Made by a program: the position numbers and the translations under genes | DNA from: a virus | Length of the DNA stretch: 64,000 bases | Reading direction: 5' to 3' (one strand) | Virus record (IMG/VR): IMGVR_UViG_3300047564_002270 | Coordinates: 1-64,000 of that record | Shown here: piece by piece, positions 62,311 through 64,000 of the stretch | Numbering within the stretch: the first letter of the stretch is position 1 | Layout: every line of letters starts with the position of its first letter | Notes under the pieces: model-generated | The model's input: only the letters and a program-made list of their open reading frames with translations | What the model was told of the DNA's origin: nothing | The model's database searches: none

Positions 62311-62861
62311 AACGTATAATTTTTGCTATTCTTTTGGTTTTATTCTTTGTTCCATTAGAGTCTCAAAATAAAACTCTGAACAATTATGGAGTGAAGGATA
62401 GAACAATCACACCAACGTTGATAAGTAATACAGTTTCTAATATTCCTATCACAAAGGAAATGAGTTATAAGAAACTGGAAACTTTAGTCCCTTATATCAT
62501 AAAAGCAAGTCAGCAATTTAATATTCCAGAAAATGTTCTTGCTGCAGTTCTTTATGAGGAGATATTGCACCGCAAACCAGTTGATGTAAAGACCTTTGGA
62601 GTTGCGCAGATGGGAGTTCAGGAGTTAGTTATTCAAGGACTTCCACCAAAGAAGCAACTACTAGAAGATGATGAAGTATCTGTATGGTTACTTGCAAGCA
62701 AACTTCGCCGCCTTCAAAAGGAAACAGGTTCTTTAAAGACTGCGATTATATTGCATAATGGGTATTATGATTATTATGAGTCTATAAAAAAATCTGCAAA
62801 GGACACTAAAATATTATCTCTTTTAGAGCAACGTACTAGTAGAAAAACATTATTTGTCTAA
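62307..62861 (+). CDS. Exported lytic-transglycosylase-like protein
   Basis: 184 residues. Signal-like N-terminus (RIIFAILLVLFFVPL). YIIKASQQFNIPENVLAAVLYEEI with the likely catalytic Glu, FGVAQMGVQEL, and LKTAIILHNGYYDYY match the lysozyme-fold (SLT/goose-type) pattern. Could locally open peptidoglycan. Confidence 0.68.
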   Translation: MKRIIFAILLVLFFVPLESQNKTLNNYGVKDRTITPTLISNTVSNIPITKEMSYKKLETLVPYIIKASQQFNIPENVLAAVLYEEILHRKPVDVKTFGVAQMGVQELVIQGLPPKKQLLEDDEVSVWLLASKLRRLQKETGSLKTAIILHNGYYDYYESIKKSAKDTKILSLLEQRTSRKTLFV

Positions 62862-63001
62862 TGATTACCTCCGAAACTCCATACAAACTAGCAGAAATTA
62901 TAAGAGATACTTGGCCAGGTCTTTACAGAAATCCACGAGTGTCTTATAATACTAAAAACAATATACAAGATGAACGAATATTGGATCGTAACAGAAAATA
63001 A
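62861..63001 (+). CDS. Small basic hypothetical protein
   Basis: 46 residues; ATG overlaps the previous stop (TAATG) and the end overlaps the next gene by 32 bp. RDTWPGLYRNPRVSYNTKNN is notable. Unknown. Confidence 0.52.
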   Translation: MITSETPYKLAEIIRDTWPGLYRNPRVSYNTKNNIQDERILDRNRK

Positions 63002-63242
63002 GACTGGAAGAATTATTGCTCACTGTGGGGATATTAATGATGCGATAATGATGGTTTCTTTTGATCCTCAACATCGCTCATATAGTCGTCATCGTTTTCT
63101 TATGGATCAGGTAATTGATATAACTTCGACTACTGATAAACAACTTCCAGGTCAACAAGGACTTCCTGCAGGTAAAGTAGAACAACTCAATCCTCATAGG
63201 GAAAAACTTCCAGAAGGACAACAAGAACCTGTAGTTGTATGA
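62970..63242 (+). CDS. Small hypothetical protein
   Basis: 90 residues. A compact beta-like N-terminus (YWIVTENKTGRIIAHCGDIN) and a flexible Gln/Pro-rich tail. Overlaps neighbours. Unknown. Confidence 0.6.
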   Translation: MNEYWIVTENKTGRIIAHCGDINDAIMMVSFDPQHRSYSRHRFLMDQVIDITSTTDKQLPGQQGLPAGKVEQLNPHREKLPEGQQEPVVV

Positions 63243-63361
63243 ATAAAATAAAAAAAGTTATTGAATTCTTTGAAAGAGACTCTGATATTACTTTATATGA
63301 TGAGTGGCATTACATTTATATCACTATTAAAGAATGTATTAAAATATTAAAAAGTAATTAA
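63239..63361 (+). CDS. 40-residue hypothetical protein
   Basis: Lys/Ile/Glu-rich helices; ATG overlaps the previous stop (ATGA). Unknown. Confidence 0.5.
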   Translation: MNKIKKVIEFFERDSDITLYDEWHYIYITIKECIKILKSN

Positions 63362-63366
63362 ATAAT

Positions 63367-64000
63367 ATGATAAAAGTATTATTCTTTGGTATAGAAACAA
63401 AAGATCATATGTGCGAATATGATTTTATCGTAAATGAATTACTTCCTAGTCAAGTTGAACGGGACGATTATTTTCTATCATTAGAAAATATTAAAAATAC
63501 TACTGAAAAATTTGATATTTTTGTATATTTCTGTAGAGAACCTCAAAATTATTCTTGGAGTTATATACCTACTTATAATGAAGTTTTAGAGGCTGTATTA
63601 AAAACAAATCCAGAAATTATAATACAATTATCTGATGAGTTTGTGAGTGAAGATTTGCAAGATCATAATAAATTAGCAAATTACTGTCAATTATTTTTAA
63701 GAAATTATCATCATAAAAATTATTTTTATACTGATAATACTGTGCATATTCCACTTGGTTATACGAATGAATGTAAAGTATTTCAAGAAAAGAAAGATTT
63801 AAATTGGTCTTTTTTGGGTGAGATTAAATCCGATAGATCCAAAATGATTACAAGTTTTTTAAACATTCCAAATCATTTTGTTGGTAGGTCTATGCCAAAA
63901 GATGAAATGTGTAAAATATATTCTAGATCAATTTTCGTTCCATGCGGCCGCGGTAATTCTTCTTTGGATTGTTTTAGACTTTATGAGGCATCTATGAATG
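63367..64000 (+). CDS. Glycosyltransferase-like protein, 5' part only
   Basis: Open from ATG 63367 to the window end (at least 211 residues). The late segment FVPCGRGNSSLDCFRLYEA resembles the donor-binding motif of exostosin-like and other GT-B enzymes (P-x-G...S-x-D/R...E-A). PLGYTNECKVF and WSFLGEIKSDRSK fit too. The C-terminus lies outside the window. Confidence 0.62.
   Translation, partial: MIKVLFFGIETKDHMCEYDFIVNELLPSQVERDDYFLSLENIKNTTEKFDIFVYFCREPQNYSWSYIPTYNEVLEAVLKTNPEIIIQLSDEFVSEDLQDHNKLANYCQLFLRNYHHKNYFYTDNTVHIPLGYTNECKVFQEKKDLNWSFLGEIKSDRSKMITSFLNIPNHFVGRSMPKDEMCKIYSRSIFVPCGRGNSSLDCFRLYEASMN

Overview
The window is 64 kb of a T4-like (Myoviridae-type) cyanophage, most probably one that infects marine Synechococcus or Prochlorococcus. 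The T4 replication block is present in near-T4 order: gp45, gp44, gp62, regA, gp43, uvsX, gp41, gp61, nrdA and nrdB. It is combined with cyanobacterial auxiliary genes: psbA, psbD, petF ferredoxin, two hli genes, pstS, an outer-membrane porin, mazG, hsp20 and cobS. Genes are tightly packed, overlap by 1 to 50 bp, and almost all lie on the + strand. The base composition is AT-rich. Two promoter types recur: TTGACA-N17-TATAAT (host sigma70-like, early) and TATAAATA or CTAAATA (T4-like late).

Layout. 1-15.3 kb: a VWA/CobT-like protein with its CobS/MoxR ATPase, then the replication and recombination genes, interrupted by a Dam methylase, an Hsp20 and three Sm-like paralogs. 15.3-23.5 kb: large modular proteins, some with N-termini like T4 capsid-targeting peptides, plus conserved small genes. 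23.5-31.7 kb: primase, ribonucleotide reductase, a GIY-YIG-like nuclease, a secreted lysozyme, an H1-like protein and a 2OG-Fe(II) oxygenase. 31.7-35.3 kb: an array of about 21 tRNA or tRNA-like genes mixed with structured non-coding RNA candidates and two HNH endonuclease genes. 35.3-44 kb: repetitive, collagen-like and tyrosine-rich proteins, a papain-like protease, a Dps-like protein, small membrane peptides, two more nuclease genes and four more tRNAs. 44-51.3 kb: a surface-sugar cluster (cupin, gmd, wcaG, a ColD-like enzyme, glycosyltransferases) preceded by a structured RNA. 51.3-57.1 kb: SomA-like porin, PstS, HLIPs, ferredoxin, peroxiredoxin, a C39-like peptidase and a GH24 endolysin. 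57.1-58.1 kb: a five-gene minus-strand island. 58.2-64 kb: methyltransferase, psbA, an endonuclease VII-like gene, psbD, and small genes running into a partial glycosyltransferase.

How it works together. The replication block and RNR copy the genome. tRNAs, RegA and probably the RNA elements adjust translation. PsbA, PsbD, HLIPs and ferredoxin keep photosynthesis running. PstS and the porin probably support nutrient uptake. The sugar cluster probably changes the cell or virion surface.

The most interesting signals are these. (1) Four nuclease genes each have a late-promoter motif inside or beside a 5' hairpin that could hide the start region, and each ends inside or directly against a tRNA gene. 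(2) psbA, psbD and the porin share a fused early/late promoter, TATNNTAAATA. (3) Gmd, a WcaG-like enzyme and a ColD-like enzyme with His in place of the PLP lysine together suggest GDP-colitose or a related dideoxysugar. (4) Several pseudoknot-containing RNA candidates lie in the tRNA array and upstream of the sugar cluster. All calls come from reading the sequence; no database search was run.
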